A stretch of DNA of 64,000 nt, taken from positions 186,001-250,000 of the forward strand of contig JADQBA010000001.1 of assembly GCA_016903675.1 (NCBI GenBank), given 5' to 3'. Position 1 is the first letter of the stretch. Every line of letters begins with the position of its first letter. The stretch is from Stigonema ocellatum SAG 48.90 = DSM 106950 (GTDB lineage: Bacteria; Cyanobacteriota; Cyanobacteriia; Cyanobacteriales; Nostocaceae). Under the pieces are notes generated by a model. That model saw only the letters and a program-made list of their open reading frames with translations. It did not search any database and was not told the origin of the DNA. Shown here in pieces: positions 9,742-18,970 of this stretch. The translations under genes and the position numbers were made by a program.

Positions 9742-10129
9742 ACTTTTTTTGTAGAGAACGAATCAGAGCACGGAGCAGTCTTCCCACAGATTCACATTGC
9801 GTCAGAATTGGATTCACTGCTTGAGTTGTTGTAAGTCCAACTCTGGCTTTAGCTGACAATATCAGGTGAGTTTCTAGCTCTTTGAGAGAGCCTTGCGCTA
9901 TTCGTAAGAATTGTATGTATTCTGCCCGATACTCCCGTCCATAACCCTCAGCAATATTAGCGGGAATAGATACTGCCGCTCGACGAATCTGTGAAGTCAT
10001 TCCGTATAGTTCCTCTGTCGGGAATCTCTTCGTTAGCTCATAAGAAGCTTCCGCTAAATTCATTCCCTTTTGCCAAACTTCTAAATCTTGGTAAGATCGA
10101 ATTTCACAACTTGTCATGACCATAAACAC
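9740..10129 (-). CDS. four-helix bundle protein (S23/Avd-like)
   Basis: A 129-residue protein of the 23S rRNA-intervening-sequence-type family. Recognisable family blocks are SYQDLEVWQKGMNLAEASYE, PTEELYGMTSQIRRAAVSIP and ANIAEGYGR. The fold is a helical bundle that pentamerises in relatives; the cellular role is unclear. In-frame ATGs at 10129, 10123 and 10117 are all plausible; 10117 is closest to the conserved start. It sits between the chemoreceptor and cheA genes, bounded on both sides by STRR arrays, which suggests it was inserted together with the repeats. It is not a normal part of pix or hmp operons. Confidence 0.75.
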
Positions 10130-10152
10130 TCACAATCTCTGCCTTTTTATAT

Positions 10153-10230
10153 TTCCCCACTCCCCATTCCCCACTCCCCACTCCCCACTCCCCATTCCCC
10201 ATTCCCTACTCCCCACTCCCCACTCCCCAC
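10153..10230. repeat. STRR array (CCCCACT/CCCCATT)
   Basis: About eleven heptamer copies fill the gap between the four-helix gene and the stop codon of the chemoreceptor, ending three bases before that stop. Confidence 0.92.
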
Positions 10231-10232
10231 AT

Positions 10233-13004
10233 TTAGTTGACTTTAAACTTACCCGCACTTGTCAATAACTCTTTAGCCATGCCGGATAAGTGTTGGAACA
10301 TGGCGGCGATTTCGTTAGCTTCGGCAAAGGTCTTGTGGGCAATTTCGGCTACATCTTTCATTGATGTTGTGACTGATCCAGATTGCGACATTTGTGTGTG
10401 GGTTGCTTTGGTAATCATCTCTAATAGTTTAGTAATCTCAGCAGTTGCGGCAACTATTGCATTCAAGTTTTGGCGGGTTTCACTGACCAAGTTTGTACCT
10501 TCTACGACTTGCTGAATGCCTGTTTGCATGGCTACTGCGACTTCCCCTGTTTCGTCTTGAATCTCCTGGACCAATTTTTCAATTTCTATGGTTGCTGCGG
10601 CTGACTGGCGAGACAAAGAACGTACCTCATCAGCCACCACTGCAAAGCCTTTGCCATATTCGCCAGCACGGGTAGCTTCAATGGCTGCATTCAGAGCCAG
10701 TACGTTAGTTTGTGTGGCAAAATTGCTAATCAAGCTCACCACTTTAGAAATTTTTTGCGAGGATTCACTCAGACGTTTAATCTTTTTGCTGGTTTGAGCA
10801 ACAGTTTCGCGAATGGCTTGGATTGCTTCAACTGTAAGGTTCATCGCCGCATCACCAGACTCTACAGTTTGGTTTGCCTGTTGGACTGCGACTTGTACCA
10901 ACTCGGCGCTACTAGCTACCGCCTGAGTTGAATTGACCATCTGTTGTACCTCGCTTAAAGCTTCGGTAATTTGTTCAGACTGTTGCTGTGCCAAAGTGGT
11001 TAATCCAGTTAGCAAAGCATCGCTATTGCCAGATGTTTGTACCACTTGTTGGGCAGCTTGCTGTACGTGGATGACAATTTCTCGGAGCGCTTGTAGGGTA
11101 TTATTGTAAGCATCAGCGATTGTACCTAGCTCGTCTTCCGTAATTGGTGCGCGTACTGTTAAGTCGCCAGTGAGAGCAGGTCTAACTGCTGTGAGAAGTG
11201 TAATGGATTCCTGTTGCAGTAACTCTTTAGCTGCTGTTTCCCGTGCTACTATTTCTGTTAGTTTTGCTGACTGCTCTTGTAGTTGTTGCAAATATTCACA
11301 TTGTTTTAGTGCGATGCCAACCTGATCGCCAACGCGTGCTAAGAAGCTGACTTCCCAAGGTTGCCAATCACGAGTGCTTGAGTTTTGATAAGCTACCAGT
11401 AAACCCCACAGATTTTCCCCTGCCAATACAGGAACAACAACATAAGCTTTGATTTGAAACTGGTCTAAAATCTCGATATGGCAGGGAGCATGACCGACTT
11501 GATAAATGTCACTCACCGCCAAGTTTTCACCTTGGGCGTATCTACCCCCTTGAGTATCTTGGAAGTGGGTGTCTTCCCAAACGGTTTTGATATCTGGTCC
11601 TACCAGTCTTGCCCAACCACTAGCCACAGACTCAGCGACAAACTCACCACTCCAGTCAGGGTAGAAGCGATAGACTGCTACGCGATCGCATTTTAGTAAT
11701 TGACGAACTTCTAAGGTGGTAATTTTAAAGATGGCATCCGTACTTAACGGTTCTCGGATGCGGTTAATTATATTGGTTAAAGCTTTCTCGTGTTCAGCTA
11801 TCTGAGTCAATTGCTCAGATTTGAGTCGTACTTGTTCAAGATATTCTACCTGTGAGATGGCTAAGCCAAATTGCATCCCAATCTGAGTCAAAAACATGAC
11901 TTCCCAAGGTTGCCAATCACGACTGCCTGAGTTTTGATAAGCTGCTAGCAAGCCCCACAATTTTTCTCCAGATAAGATAGGGACAATAATATAAGCTTTC
12001 ATGTCAAATTGCTCTAAAATCTCCACATGGCAGGGAGAATGACCTGCTTGATAGATGTCATTCACAGCAAGGCTTTCACCTTTGGCATATCGACCTCCCT
12101 GAGTGTCTTGCAAGTGGGTATCTTCCCACACAGTTTTGAGATCCGGTCCTACCATTCGTACCCAACTAGGACCCACAGACTCAGCAACGAACTCACCACT
12201 CCAATCAGGGTTGAACCGATAAACTGCTACGCGATCGCATTTTAGTAATTGGCGCACTTCTCGAGTGGTTGTTTGGAAAATTTTATCGATATTTGATACT
12301 CGCAGAATCTTTTCAATGACTTTGGCTACAGATTTCTTAGCCTGTTCCCGTTGTTGAAGTTCTTTTTGGATGGCCAAACTCTGTAATTTATAAGTCAGTT
12401 CTGTTGTTATTTGAGAGAGTAGGCTAATTTCTGCTTCTTGCCACTGACGAGGGGAGTAACAATTTTTTACTGCCAGTAAGCCCCATACTTTGCTTTCTAC
12501 TACAATTGGTAGACTCAAACTGGCTTTGACTTGAAATTTATCTAAAAGTTGCTTTTGATATGAACTAAGTTTTATGTTATCAACATCGTCAATAGATGCA
12601 TATTCTAAATAATCTTGACTTGTATCTAAGTTAAAAATCACACTCGGAAGCTTTTCACCTAAAGCAGGCGTCCAACCTGGTGTTTTTGATTCTGCAATCA
12701 CAACTCCAGACTCAAGGGAATTAAAGCGGTAAATTAGAGCGCGATCGCAGGCAATTTTCTCCCTGACTTCTCTGACAACAATTTTCATCAGAGCATCCAT
12801 GTCCGAAGCTTGGCGAATCTGATTTGAAATTTCTTGGAATTGCCGCCGCAAAATTCTAAACTGCTCATCAATGGTATGTAAGCCAGAAATGTTATTTTGA
12901 GAGGTCTGCGACACTATATTACCATGAAATTTGCTATCTTCTAACCCTTCTCCATCAGCTACTAAATGTCCATTTACCTGATTTTTATTCGAGAAAATTG
13001 TCAT
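10233..13004 (-). CDS. pixJ: soluble chemoreceptor with two cyanobacteriochrome-type GAF domains
   Basis: A 923-residue methyl-accepting protein likely to sense light and control CheA. After a short N-terminus come three GAF domains, a HAMP (DLTVRAPITEDELGTIADAY) and a cytoplasmic MCP signalling hairpin (FATQTNVLALNAAIEATRAG). GAF2 and GAF3 each carry the Cys-His pair that binds bilin in cyanobacteriochromes (GHSPCHVEILEQF, C325; GHAPCHIEILDQF, C508) plus the family block WEDTHLQDTQGGRY or its near-copy. GAF1 lacks the cysteine. No transmembrane helix is visible, so the receptor should be cytoplasmic. The frame is open to 13151, but that extension encodes STRR repeat; GAGG eight bases before the ATG at 13004 decides the start. 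Confidence 0.87.
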   Translation of the reverse strand: MTIFSNKNQVNGHLVADGEGLEDSKFHGNIVSQTSQNNISGLHTIDEQFRILRRQFQEISNQIRQASDMDALMKIVVREVREKIACDRALIYRFNSLESGVVIAESKTPGWTPALGEKLPSVIFNLDTSQDYLEYASIDDVDNIKLSSYQKQLLDKFQVKASLSLPIVVESKVWGLLAVKNCYSPRQWQEAEISLLSQITTELTYKLQSLAIQKELQQREQAKKSVAKVIEKILRVSNIDKIFQTTTREVRQLLKCDRVAVYRFNPDWSGEFVAESVGPSWVRMVGPDLKTVWEDTHLQDTQGGRYAKGESLAVNDIYQAGHSPCHVEILEQFDMKAYIIVPILSGEKLWGLLAAYQNSGSRDWQPWEVMFLTQIGMQFGLAISQVEYLEQVRLKSEQLTQIAEHEKALTNIINRIREPLSTDAIFKITTLEVRQLLKCDRVAVYRFYPDWSGEFVAESVASGWARLVGPDIKTVWEDTHFQDTQGGRYAQGENLAVSDIYQVGHAPCHIEILDQFQIKAYVVVPVLAGENLWGLLVAYQNSSTRDWQPWEVSFLARVGDQVGIALKQCEYLQQLQEQSAKLTEIVARETAAKELLQQESITLLTAVRPALTGDLTVRAPITEDELGTIADAYNNTLQALREIVIHVQQAAQQVVQTSGNSDALLTGLTTLAQQQSEQITEALSEVQQMVNSTQAVASSAELVQVAVQQANQTVESGDAAMNLTVEAIQAIRETVAQTSKKIKRLSESSQKISKVVSLISNFATQTNVLALNAAIEATRAGEYGKGFAVVADEVRSLSRQSAAATIEIEKLVQEIQDETGEVAVAMQTGIQQVVEGTNLVSETRQNLNAIVAATAEITKLLEMITKATHTQMSQSGSVTTSMKDVAEIAHKTFAEANEIAAMFQHLSGMAKELLTSAGKFKVN

Positions 13005-13083
13005 AAATTTTACCTCAAAAATCCTTATACATGAATTAATCTTTTTCAGAAAATCAATCAATCCTAAATGAATTACAAACACC

Positions 13084-13131
13084 TCCCCTTGTCCCCCTTG
13101 TCCCCCTTGCCCCCTTATCCCCCTTGTCCCG
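13084..13131. repeat. STRR array (CCCCCTTGT)
   Basis: Five to six copies of a 9-10-mer related to ccccttgtc lie in the 5-prime leader of the chemoreceptor gene. The same unit recurs at 24588-24671 and inside the TamB-like gene. Confidence 0.88.
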
Positions 13132-13154
13132 ATATTAAATAGGATTGCCATAAA

Positions 13155-13628
13155 TCAATTATGTATTCCCCAAATAGGAGCTTGAATAATCGCTGTAGCA
13201 TTCAAAGCAATCATCATCTTTTCAAAATAATTAATGAAGTATCCCTGCAAGAAACTTGATATTTCTGGAGAAAATAATTGACTTTCTGGAAATTTTATCT
13301 GCTGGGTATCCAGCAACTCGATATCCATAAGCTGCCGCACCATTAGTCCCAAAGATTTACCATTACTTTGCAACACAATCACCATCATTTTTGAGAGTAA
13401 ATTTACTTCTGGCAAAAGTGGTGTATAACCTAGCATCTTGTCTAAATCAATTAACCAAAGCATTTCACCACGCCAGTTATATATACCTAAGACGCAACTT
13501 GGCATCTGAGGGACAGCGCATATTTCTGCAAGTGATACTGGAAACACTTCTGTAATGTTTTGCAATGAAATGACAGCTGTATCTTTTGCACCCAAATTAA
13601 AACTTAAATACTTTTCTTGTGTCTCCAA
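13155..13628 (-). CDS. pixI: CheW-like coupling protein
   Basis: A 157-residue single-domain CheW protein that should bridge the chemoreceptor and CheA. Family features include the opening strand KYLSFNLGAKDTAVISLQNI, GIYNWRGEMLWLIDLDKML (the conserved N-x-R-G-x-x-x-x-x-x-D-L block) and SLGLMVRQLMDIELLD. It lies between CheY and the receptor in the standard order. The gap to the receptor start at 13004 holds an STRR array, so coupling is transcriptional rather than translational. Confidence 0.88.
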   Translation of the reverse strand: METQEKYLSFNLGAKDTAVISLQNITEVFPVSLAEICAVPQMPSCVLGIYNWRGEMLWLIDLDKMLGYTPLLPEVNLLSKMMVIVLQSNGKSLGLMVRQLMDIELLDTQQIKFPESQLFSPEISSFLQGYFINYFEKMMIALNATAIIQAPIWGIHN

Positions 13629-13699
13629 AATTATTTTTCCTTTGTGTATTAGCTACACATTAATTTCCTGGTTATCAACTGATAATTTTCTTATACAAG

Positions 13700-13970
13700 A
13701 ATCCTAAATCATTTGTGAAAAATCTTAAGTAGGGTGTGCACTGCCCACCAAAACCCAGACTAAATCATTTGTGAAAAATCTTAAGTAGGGTGGGCACTGC
13801 CCACCAAAACCCAGACTAAATCATTTGTGAAAAAGCTTAAGTAGGCACTGCCCACCAAAACCCAGACTAAATCATTTGTGAAAAAGCTTAAGTAGGCACT
13901 GCCCACCAAAACCCAGACATGGTGGGCAGTGCCCACCCTACTTGTCCTCCTTGTCAGGATCTTAAATAGG
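13700..13970. repeat. four-copy tandem repeat within a family A dispersed element
   Basis: Units of 56, 56, 51 and 51 bases (13705-13760, 13761-13816, 13817-13867, 13868-13918) each run from taaatcatttgtgaaaaa to aaaacccagac. The last two share a 5-base deletion in the GGGTGGGCACTG part, so they derive from one another. The closing arm ggtgggcagtgcccacccta (13920-13939) pairs with the cactgcccacc in each unit. Single-copy relatives are at 30685, 40587 and 56245. The array sits between the CheW and CheY genes of the operon. Confidence 0.9.
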
Positions 13971-14004
13971 ATTGATATAGTTATGTTTTCTTGTGCCTAA
14001 TTAC

Positions 14005-14367
14005 TTATTTGATTAATTGTTTCAAAGTCACTAATAATTCATCTTTACTTATTGGTTTAGACAGATAACCATCAGCACCCAACATATTGCCCCACATTTT
14101 ATCAACGTTACTATTTTTTGTTGAACAGAAAACCACAGGAATTTTGCTTGTCATGTGATTATTTTTGAGTTCTCGACATATTTCAAAACCACTTTTTCCA
14201 GGTAAAATAACGTCAAGAAATATTAAATCTGGCTGATTTTTATTTAGTTTTTCCTGAGCCTCTTCACTACTTTTGGCAGTAATCACAAAATAGCCTGCTT
14301 GTTGCAAGTAACTACAGAGGATTTCCATATCGGTCAAGCCGTCCTCAACGACTAAAACAGTACTCAT
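14005..14367 (-). CDS. pixH: CheY-like response regulator
   Basis: A 120-residue stand-alone receiver domain. The acidic pocket is complete: E8 and D9 (VVEDG), phospho-acceptor Asp in IFLDVILPGKSGFE, Thr/Ser at CSTKN and Lys in LSKPISKDEL. It should accept phosphate from the CheA at the end of the operon and act on type IV pili. Homologues in this position are PixH (Synechocystis) and PilH; the symbol is by order only. No output domain is present. Confidence 0.87.
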   Translation of the reverse strand: MSTVLVVEDGLTDMEILCSYLQQAGYFVITAKSSEEAQEKLNKNQPDLIFLDVILPGKSGFEICRELKNNHMTSKIPVVFCSTKNSNVDKMWGNMLGADGYLSKPISKDELLVTLKQLIK

Positions 14368-14474
14368 GGCAATTACCTATTAGATGTCTCTCACAACCGA
14401 AACAAAAACTCTAATTATGTAGTCAAGGTAGACAAAAGTCTTCTTTGACCTTATTGAATTTTGACACTATTATT

Positions 14475-15689
14475 CTAAATTTGGCTCAGTGAAACTACGT
14501 ATGGTTGTAAATAAGATATGTTCTTAACTCGCGATGGGGGTCGTAAATATTTGTGCACCATTGCCATTATTTTATCCGCCTCTACAGGTTTAGTGATAAA
14601 ATCTGTACAACCAACTACCTTGGCGCGAACTTTATCAAAAATACCATCACTGCCTGTTAAGATAATCACAGGTGTGTTAGCGAAGACGCAAACTCGCCGT
14701 AACTGAGCGCAGATTTCGTAACCGTTGACAATGGGCATGATCAAATCTAAAAAAATTAGGTCTGGCTTATGTTCAATGAGGATAGGTAGAGCTTGCATGG
14801 GGTCTTCAATCTTGATCACTCTCAGTCCATTGGGAGTGAAAATTCCCTCTAACATACGGCAGACTTGGGGGCTATCATCCACGCAAGCCACCAGTGGCCT
14901 AGTTTCCACAATGGCTTTGGTCGTGCTTGGTTGATGTTTGACTTCAGTGACTCGTGAGGGCAAGTCAGGCAGTTCTACCAGTTCAATAATTTCTTTGAGA
15001 ATATAAGGCTGCAACGAACGGACAACTGGTAGCAAACTCTGCTTCATTTTCACGGCTAAATCCCGTAAGCTGTATTTGCCAGTCATCAAAGTCAAAAAAT
15101 TTTGGTAGGCTGATGCACTCACCTGCTGTTGCAGTTGTTCTGCAAAACGCAGCTTTGGTGCTAAGTCAGGAGAAATATTCATCAAACCTGCTTCTAACCA
15201 TGCTTTCCACGAATCATCCATCAGCTTCACACAAAAGTCTACACCTGTGGCACTAATTGGTACTTCTAAAATAGTTTGTTGATTACGAGTGTAACTGAGG
15301 GTAGCAAAATATGCCTGCTGGGTGATGTCAAACAACAGTTCTGCAATGGTGTTTTCCACAATTGCTTTCATTTGCTCTCCCTTGATATTCTGTCTTTTGT
15401 ATAAGATTGCCAAGCAGCGATAATCCCAGTATTCGACTGCTATGTCTTCACTGCGTAACTGTATTTTATCAACATCAATTTCTGGGCAATATTGTGCCAT
15501 CTGTCTGTACCAGCGCCGTAGAGGATGAGTCCCTCCCGCTGCCCAAATTATCCGTCCTAGCCGATAATATAATATCCATTTATGTCCTTTGGTACTCGTG
15601 ATATCTAACTTGCCACTATATTGCAGTTGAGTACAGGTTTTCAGTTCGTCAAGCAGGTTATTCGATCCAATCAGTTCTGGATGGCTCAT
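14475..15689 (-). CDS. pixG: PatA-type response regulator, copy 2
   Basis: This 404-residue protein has an N-terminal PATAN domain (residues 1-255, starting LLDELKTCTQLQYSGKLDI) and a C-terminal receiver (LVACVDDSPQVCRML, Asp in IFLDLIMPIVNGYE, Thr in ILTGSD, Lys in FITKPVEAD). PixG, HmpA and PatA share this layout; in the pix system it acts as a motor-side regulator. It is a near-duplicate of the gene at 16289-17497: most of the protein is identical, including long blocks of DNA, so the duplication or a later gene conversion is recent. A Shine-Dalgarno AAAGGAG lies six to seven bases before the ATG in both. The C-terminal tails differ completely. Confidence 0.85.
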   Translation of the reverse strand: MSHPELIGSNNLLDELKTCTQLQYSGKLDITSTKGHKWILYYRLGRIIWAAGGTHPLRRWYRQMAQYCPEIDVDKIQLRSEDIAVEYWDYRCLAILYKRQNIKGEQMKAIVENTIAELLFDITQQAYFATLSYTRNQQTILEVPISATGVDFCVKLMDDSWKAWLEAGLMNISPDLAPKLRFAEQLQQQVSASAYQNFLTLMTGKYSLRDLAVKMKQSLLPVVRSLQPYILKEIIELVELPDLPSRVTEVKHQPSTTKAIVETRPLVACVDDSPQVCRMLEGIFTPNGLRVIKIEDPMQALPILIEHKPDLIFLDLIMPIVNGYEICAQLRRVCVFANTPVIILTGSDGIFDKVRAKVVGCTDFITKPVEADKIMAMVHKYLRPPSRVKNISYLQPYVVSLSQI

Positions 15690-16288
15690 ATTTTGCTCCT
15701 TTGATTAAATGGTCATTCTTTTTAAATTCAGATTAGTCGAGGTAAACTGCTCTGATCTCAAATTAAGATGTACTCAGCATGTAACAATATTTAACATTTT
15801 AAATAAATGAAAATAAACCGTACAAATTCTGATTTCGGTTTTATCAAAAATTTGTAATTTCCAGAGGTTTTATATCCACATTGTGAAGTCAAAATGAGGA
15901 GGGGAGGAGGGGGGGAGGGGAGGAGGGGGGGAGGGGAGGAGGGGGGAATGAGAATTTCTAGATTACAGTTCTGAATGCAAATTGGTACCAAACGGATTTA
16001 CAGCAATTTTCAGGTAAATAGACCACGTAGGGGCCAATACTGGGTAGGTTTTGAATAGTTGACGTGCCAGAAACCCGGTTTCGCACTCATTTACCGGGTT
16101 TCTAATTTTTGCAAAATCTACGCAGTATTGACATATTGACATAGGGGCGTATTGCAATACGCCCCTACTCATACTTGCGCCCCTACTACCGATTGTGGTT
16201 CATAAAGATGAAAACGGATTTAATATCACAGCAACTTTTGCATGAATGAACCACAAAGCATGTGTAGTTCATATGAAAACGTCTATAA
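15690..16288. repeat. spacer between duplicated pixG copies, with G/A-rich array
   Basis: A purine-only array of gaggagggggggagggga units spans 15897-15947. Beyond it, gtattgcaatacgcccctac near 16148 is a small dispersed repeat related to sequence at 31968 and 50872. No gene is visible. Confidence 0.75.
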
Positions 16289-17497
16289 TTACTGGTGCTC
16301 TAATGACAAAGTTTGCATATGAGATGTTTTCGCAGCCGATGATGAAGGCTGCAAGTACTTACGCACTAGACCCATCACTTTATCCGCCTCTACAGGCTTA
16401 GTGATAAAATCTGTACAACCAACTACCTTGGCACGAACTCTATCAATAAGACCATCACTGCCCGTTAAGATAATCACAGGTGTGTTGGCAAAGGCAGAAA
16501 CTCGCCGCAACTGAGAGCAGATTTCGTAACCGTTGACAATGGGCATGATCAAATCCAAGAAAATCAAGTCCGGTTGATGTTGAATGAGGATAGGTAAAGC
16601 TTGCACTGCATCTTCAATCTTGATTAACCTGAGTCCGTTGGAAGTGAAAATCCCCTCTAACATACGACACACTTGGGGGCTATCATCCACGCAAGCCACC
16701 AGTGGCCTAGTTTCCACAATGGCTTTGGTCGTGCTAGGTTGATGTTTAACTTCAGTAACTCGTAAGGGCAAGTCAGGCACTTCTACCAGTTCAATAATTT
16801 CTTTGAGAATATAAGGCTGCAACGAACGGACAACTGGTAGCAAACTCTGCTTCATTTTCACGGCTAAATCCCGTAAGCTGTATTTGCCAGTCATCAAAGT
16901 CAAAAAGTTTTTGTAGGCTGATGCACTCACCTGCTGTTGCAGTTGTTCTGCAAAACGCAGCTTTGGTGCTAAGTCAGGAGAAATATTCATCAAACCTGCT
17001 TCTAACCATGCTTTCCACGAATCATCCATCAGCTTCAGAGAAATATCTGCATATGTGGCGCTAATTGGTGCTTCTAAAATAGTTTGTTGATTACGAGTGT
17101 AACTGAGGGTTGCAAAATTTGCCTGCTGGGTGATGTCAAACAACAGTTCTGCAATGGTGTTTTCCACAATTGCTTTCATTTGTTCTCGCTTGATCTTCTC
17201 TCTTTTGTATAAGATTGCTAAGCAGCGATAATCCCAGTATTCGACTGCTATATCTTCACTGCGTAACTGTATTTTATCAACATCAATTTCTGGACAATAT
17301 TGTGCCATCTGTCTGTACCAGCGCCGTAGAGGATGAGTTCCTCCCGCTGCCCAAATTATCCGTCCTAGCCGATAATATAAGATCCATTTATGTCCTTTGG
17401 TACTCGTGATATCTAAGTTGCCACTATATTGCAGTTGAGTACAGGTTTTCAGTTCATCAAGTAGCTCATTCAATCCAATCAGTTCTGGATGGCTCAT
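16289..17497 (-). CDS. pixG: PatA-type response regulator, copy 1 (operon head)
   Basis: A 402-residue PATAN-plus-receiver protein, first in the operon by position. It keeps the receiver pocket (VDDSPQVCRML, Asp in IFLDLIMPIVNGYE, Thr in ILTGSDG, Lys in FITKPVEAD). Differences from copy 2 cluster in three places: residues 165-172 of the PATAN domain (YADISLKLMD against GVDFCVKLMD), the receiver stretch after FTSNGLR, and the C-terminal tail. That clustering hints at separate partners. AAAGGAG six to seven bases ahead of the ATG supports the start. The 5-prime region to murQ is about 180 bases and probably holds the operon promoter, though I could not fix one. Confidence 0.85.
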   Translation of the reverse strand: MSHPELIGLNELLDELKTCTQLQYSGNLDITSTKGHKWILYYRLGRIIWAAGGTHPLRRWYRQMAQYCPEIDVDKIQLRSEDIAVEYWDYRCLAILYKREKIKREQMKAIVENTIAELLFDITQQANFATLSYTRNQQTILEAPISATYADISLKLMDDSWKAWLEAGLMNISPDLAPKLRFAEQLQQQVSASAYKNFLTLMTGKYSLRDLAVKMKQSLLPVVRSLQPYILKEIIELVEVPDLPLRVTEVKHQPSTTKAIVETRPLVACVDDSPQVCRMLEGIFTSNGLRLIKIEDAVQALPILIQHQPDLIFLDLIMPIVNGYEICSQLRRVSAFANTPVIILTGSDGLIDRVRAKVVGCTDFITKPVEADKVMGLVRKYLQPSSSAAKTSHMQTLSLEHQ

Positions 17498-17679
17498 ATT
17501 TTGCTCCTTTGTCTAACTACTCAGAGTTGTTATATTCCGGAGGAAATATGCACTGAGTCGTAATATATAATTTTATTCTTTGAGAACTTCCGTAAAAACC
17601 GTATAAATCCTGATTTTTTTGGTTGATACTGATTTGACGATTTTACGAAATTCCCGATCCAAATCACACTGATTAGGCT

Positions 17680-18603
17680 TCAATGTTGACTGTGTTGGCA
17701 ACTTGCAACAGCCGCCCTGAGATTACCTTGGTGTTCTGACAGAAGCTTTGAACCCTGCTCTTTGTCTAAACCAGTCCAATGCATTAGTAGTGCTAGTTTT
17801 ACCCAGTTGCCACTATGTTCTAGTAACAAGCCTGATGCTTCACGACTTAAGGCTGTCAGGTCTTGCAAAATTCGCAAAGCGCGATCGCGTAACTTGTCAT
17901 TCGTCACCGCCACATCCACCATGCGGTTCCCGTAAACTTTGCCAAGCTGAACCATGACACCAGTAGAAAGAATATTTAAAGCTAGCTTTGTTGCTGTCCC
18001 AGCTTTGAGGCGAGTTGAACCAGCTAGCACTTCTGGTCCAGTTAACAGGCGGATGTCAATATCGGCATCTGCGCTAACTTGGTTTGCAGGAACACAGGCG
18101 ATAAAAATAGTAGTGGCTCCCCGCTGACGGGCTGCTTGTAATGCCCCATGGACAAAGGGTGTTGTGCCGCCTGCGGTAATGCCAACTACTATATCTAGTA
18201 GGGTAACGTGTCGTTGCGCGATCGCTGCTTCTCCATCTTGGGCGCGGTCTTCTAAATCTTCAGAACTGCGAACCAAGGCACCAGCACCACCAGCAATAAT
18301 CCCCTGTACCAACTCTGGGGGAGTACAAAAAGTAGGCGGACATTCAGCAGCATCTAACACCCCTAACCTACCACTTGTTCCTGCACCAACATAAAACAGG
18401 CGTCCTCCTTGACGCAAACGCTCTGCTATGCTATCTATTGCTTGAGCCAATTGAACTTTAGCAGCAGCCACAGCAGCCACAGCCTTTGCGTCCTCACCAT
18501 TAAATAGTTCCACCAATTCCAAGGAACTGAGTTGGTCTAAGTTAAGACTATTAGGATTAACCTGCTCAGTCAACAGATGTCCACGCTCTTGCAAATTTGT
18601 CAT
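17680..18603 (-). CDS. murQ: N-acetylmuramic acid 6-phosphate etherase
   Basis: MurQ cleaves the lactyl ether of MurNAc-6-phosphate to give GlcNAc-6-phosphate and lactate in peptidoglycan recycling. The SIS-domain signature is clear: RLFYVGAGTSGRLGVLDAAE near residue 75, CPPTF, then IAGG and SSEDLEDRAQDGE, and IFIACVP near residue 170. The length of about 307 residues matches the family. The frame is open to a TTG at 18630; the ATG at 18603 (MTNLQERGHLLTEQ) is the usual MurQ start and is preferred. No murP or anhydro-MurNAc kinase is nearby. Confidence 0.93.
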   Translation of the reverse strand: MTNLQERGHLLTEQVNPNSLNLDQLSSLELVELFNGEDAKAVAAVAAAKVQLAQAIDSIAERLRQGGRLFYVGAGTSGRLGVLDAAECPPTFCTPPELVQGIIAGGAGALVRSSEDLEDRAQDGEAAIAQRHVTLLDIVVGITAGGTTPFVHGALQAARQRGATTIFIACVPANQVSADADIDIRLLTGPEVLAGSTRLKAGTATKLALNILSTGVMVQLGKVYGNRMVDVAVTNDKLRDRALRILQDLTALSREASGLLLEHSGNWVKLALLMHWTGLDKEQGSKLLSEHQGNLRAAVASCQHSQH

Positions 18604-18817
18604 TTTTTTGGTTGTTGGTTGTTGCAACAATCTTATACTCCCACAATTGTCACCTTGGGACTAGCACCGCTGCGCGTTCGTGCGGAGACTGTGGTATAAT
18701 AAATTAACGTTTGATTAGTACGGGATGCAAAAGCTTACTTGGGGTGAAACCCTTGAAACACTAGGCACAAACTAATTAGACATCTCCAGAAATTAATTAT
18801 GCGTTGTCTACAACCCT

Positions 18818-18847
18818 TGTAGACACGTGAATATTCGCGTGTCTACA
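18818..18847. other. palindrome upstream of the NOS gene
   Basis: TGTAGACACG and CGTGTCTACA form a perfect 10-bp stem with a ten-base loop. It belongs to the dispersed GTAGAGACGCG-type palindromes also seen at 27296 and 44099. It lies about 125 bases before the NOS start. Confidence 0.7.
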
Positions 18848-18970
18848 TTGTTTTTAACCACATGTCTATTATTAAAAATTGAATATTTTTTAAGTCTGGT
18901 ACTGAAATTCGTTTCAGGATCTCTAACTGGGGATTAGTGGTCAGACGAAGTACCTGGTAAAGATTAAGTT

